In this document: positions 29,101 through 29,926 of the stretch, one piece after another | Position numbering within the stretch: position 1 is the stretch's first letter | Layout of the letters: every line of letters begins with the position of its first letter | NCBI GenBank assembly: GCA_030646565.1 | Contig: JAUSLA010000040.1 | Span: 1 to 29,926, forward strand | Reading direction: 5' to 3' | DNA length: 29,926 bases | DNA from: a bacterium | Lineage (GTDB): Bacteria; Patescibacteriota; Minisyncoccia; Minisyncoccales; RBG-13-42-11 | Made by a program: the position numbers and the translations under genes | The notes under the pieces: generated by a model | Database searches by the model: none | The model's input: the letters and a program-made list of their open reading frames with translations, nothing else | What the model was told of the DNA's origin: nothing

Positions 29101-29926
29101 GAGAGCAGAGCTACGGACGCTGGCAGCAATATCTATTATTTGTTCTGTAAAGCAACCACCGCGCCTGCAACTTCAACCACTGGCGGCTGGCCTACCTGCG
29201 ACGGTTCAGGGACTTGGGCTACATCATCTGCCGCTTCTGCCGCTTCAACAACAGCGACATACACCACTTTAGTAGGCGACGCTGAAAACAACGCTTGGTA
29301 CGCTTTTGCCTGCGACGATGATTCCACCAATCAGTTATGTACCGCTGTTTCCCAAGGAACGGGAGCGATCGATGCCATGTATTCTCCTTTTGCCACAAAC
29401 CATGCTCCTTCCCTTACCGCTGTGAACAGCAGCGGCAATTTAGATCCCGGAGCAACAGTAACAATCTACGCTTCCAGCACTGACGCTGATTCAGCAAGCG
29501 TTGATACTGTGACAATGTATGCCTGCAAAGCAGCAGACGGAACTTCTTCTGGCTGTGGAGGAGGCGGAGAATGGTGCAATGCCACAAGCACAGCCGACCC
29601 AACCTGCAATTATAGCGTCCCAACCCCTACAGCTGACGCAGCCTACACCTATTATGTGTATGTCTTTGACAATCACAGCTTTGCTTCCAGCCCTGCTACT
29701 CTTAACTCAACTTTTAGCGTTAACAATGTAGCTCCGGTTGTTTCCCAAGTAAAACTCAACAATGATTCAGCCATATCTCTGACCGAAAATGCAACCACTT
29801 CTGTTCCTATGCAGGCAACGGTTTCAGACAACAACGGCTGCAGCGATGTATCCACTGCCATTGCCACTGTTTATAGGCAAGCGTCTTCCACAAGCTGTAC
29901 AGCCCAAGACGATAACTTCTGTTATT
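26179..29926 (+). CDS. Giant cell-surface protein, 3'-truncated by window edge
   Basis: The frame is open for 1249 codons from ATG 26179 to the window end. Residues about 11-30 are repeat-derived (PSSAKRSEGLRRERSSLR); then comes a membrane helix or signal anchor (FFLIGFLVFFVFAFYVF). Residues about 100-290 are low-complexity Glu/Thr/Ser with TSTEE and STGE repeats. A beta-rich middle with paired Cys follows, then from about 780 Ser/Thr/Ala-rich immunoglobulin-like or fibronectin-like modules (NSAPTWNAVYESDPGS; NHAPSLTAVNSSGNLDPG; NVAPVVSQVKLNNDSA), each starting in APxxxxV. It is probably secreted or anchored and mediates attachment to a host cell; that role is inferred from CPR biology. Confidence 0.88.
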   Translation, partial: MPRVFKIYLPSSAKRSEGLRRERSSLRLKFFLIGFLVFFVFAFYVFQIFFAKASNNEIKIIPGFYSGDPSTGDWQNPQAVFSQDLNESTGIEEFNAENSAHPFASLAETEPAVDVGHLQIEIEQEPPANQPEIIPEEITTSTEEIPTSTGEAGTSTEEITPPETASITEEIAPTSGTSTEIEEAQPSSFWNKPFYFLKNTFAEFLKNAIQKGKDAVLAIKNFFIAFAEEIQQDKPVEEDSFFSTSSEASVIEEIATSTGEIATSIEEDSFFSTSTEASVTEELPIEVAAEIKEQSSVLILSDFSVPEESSKDKIIKNVQLRLSLAGKGEAGDRLIIDYSFQPCPPEEQNNFCGDWQNLGEFNLEDEISNALNGGYFLFALPIFENWDDLNNLKVRFTYVGQQVTGDKRQEVYLDAVWLEVEIGEDPAKEYSLEMLSDKKDFKVDEAPAFEFKYQKKRNFVQSMEANLLSVVRDEYKDVEINVFVPGLDISPIVDYKRNGEFSVEMEKPREIRPGKHLLNIEIKDNGKIYTQQQEFTWGVLAVNTNKSIYLSDEKAYLQMAALQDNGHTLCDANLILQVKNPQFQVQTFSTADGTIQKSGQCSGDNVTDMPDYFSYYQTGSAGFYKMTLILMADDGQTELRRIDDSFEVWNSVPFDVERIGPTRIYPLSAYEMQFKIKANQDFSGEVKERLPSSFAITNAGNSREEINGEEKTIIWQVDWKAGETYELKFTFDAPDISPYLYLLGPLQSLDISDFNFQEIRQWQVAADANTSEKNPGTITETTYAASGTVAWVAPQNASSSADNTYATSSITDWQWTKYIMATNFGFTSGDIPASSTINGIVVSVEKSANNISRILDGSVMLVKQGTTTGSDLRDGTNYWGTSDASTTYGSATNTWGVSWTDEDFTATDTSGVAFSAYKGSSAGTTFITFIDAIWITVYYTAPVVNSAPTWNAVYESDPGSATTTPTNVGSVVTFESRATDAGSNIYYLFCKATTAPATSTTGGWPTCDGSGTWATSSAASAASTTATYTTLVGDAENNAWYAFACDDDSTNQLCTAVSQGTGAIDAMYSPFATNHAPSLTAVNSSGNLDPGATVTIYASSTDADSASVDTVTMYACKAADGTSSGCGGGGEWCNATSTADPTCNYSVPTPTADAAYTYYVYVFDNHSFASSPATLNSTFSVNNVAPVVSQVKLNNDSAISLTENATTSVPMQATVSDNNGCSDVSTAIATVYRQASSTSCTAQDDNFCY
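26204..26260 (+). repeat. Palindromic element at the surface-protein N-terminus
   Basis: ACCGAGTTCCGC..CGGAGTGAAGGTTTAAGAA, GAGAAC/GTTCTC stem, TTCGCC. It is read in a different frame (RRERSSLR) from most other genic copies (KKRTQFSS). Confidence 0.88.
26884..26927 (-). repeat. Palindromic element in the surface-protein linker, copy 1
   Basis: GTCGAAGAA-gattcc-TTCTTC stem and CCACCTC, then GAAGCTTC. Read as VEEDSFFSTSSEASV. Confidence 0.7.
26971..27015 (-). repeat. Palindromic element in the surface-protein linker, copy 2
   Basis: ATCGAAGAAGATTCCTTCTT followed by CTCCACCTCAACTGAAGCTT, nearly identical to copy 1 at 26884. Read as IEEDSFFSTSTEASV. Confidence 0.7.

Noticed and set aside
28469..29867. 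Several 60-73 residue frames in the last 1.5 kb
   Set aside because: They are shadows of the Ser/Thr/Ala-rich surface protein, whose frame stays open to the window end.

Overview
The window looks like a chromosomal piece of a Candidate Phyla Radiation (Patescibacteria) bacterium, most likely Parcubacteria-like. The evidence is a 16S rRNA gene with CPR-type variants in normally conserved segments and a group I intron carrying a LAGLIDADG endonuclease, a 16S gene standing alone without 23S or 5S beside it, AT-rich genes packed tightly, a short EF-Ts, and a very large surface protein with many Ser/Thr-rich domains. TGA acts as a stop codon, so this is not a UGA-recoding lineage (Gracilibacteria/SR1).

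Layout. 1-5.3 kb: a small membrane-protein fragment, a zinc-ribbon miniprotein, a membrane protein, an NAD-binding SDR-like protein and a Cu+-type P1B ATPase (copper/metal handling). 5.5-6.9 kb: FabG-like dehydrogenase, DUF1858-type redox disulfide protein, glutaredoxin-like protein. 7.0-16.8 kb: central carbon metabolism (GAPDH, acetyl-CoA synthetase, PEP synthase, PfkB kinase, class II aldolase) mixed with a GNAT acetyltransferase, a split CsaA, an HD hydrolase and ribosomal protein bL25. 16.8-20.5 kb: a coiled-coil/lytic transglycosylase (+), then on the minus strand prfA, rpmE and a lipid kinase. 20.7-22.8 kb: rpsB, tsf, a membrane protein, tRNA-Thr. 22.85-26.1 kb: an rRNA transcription unit holding only 16S, with a promoter, a leader terminator hairpin, a processing stem, a 1029-nt group I intron and a strong terminator. 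26.2 kb to the end: the first 1249 codons of a surface protein.

The most striking content is a dispersed family of bipartite palindromic elements of about 50-60 nt: a stem-loop flanked by ACC-GAG and C-GAA-GGT, then a GA-rich linker, then a second stem-loop. About 25-30 copies in both orientations lie in this one window. They fill gaps between genes, often reaching from a stop codon to the next start codon, and they also lie inside coding genes: prfA, rplY, rpsB, copA, the membrane protein at 453, the DUF1858 gene and the surface protein stay open, while csaA is split at an ATGA and the gene at 22121 has its C-terminus shifted out of frame. Stem sequences differ between copies but keep pairing, which points to selection on, or propagation of, structure. 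One copy lies in the 16S leader. No mobilising protein is visible here.

A second theme is translation initiation. The 16S 3' tail after an intact helix 45 reads GGATCACTACATTTTT and lacks the CCTCC anti-Shine-Dalgarno core. Most starts have no SD, and promoter-like boxes before acs, rpmE and rpsB would give leaderless transcripts. Two genes (ppsA and the more GC-rich lipid kinase) still show a good SD.
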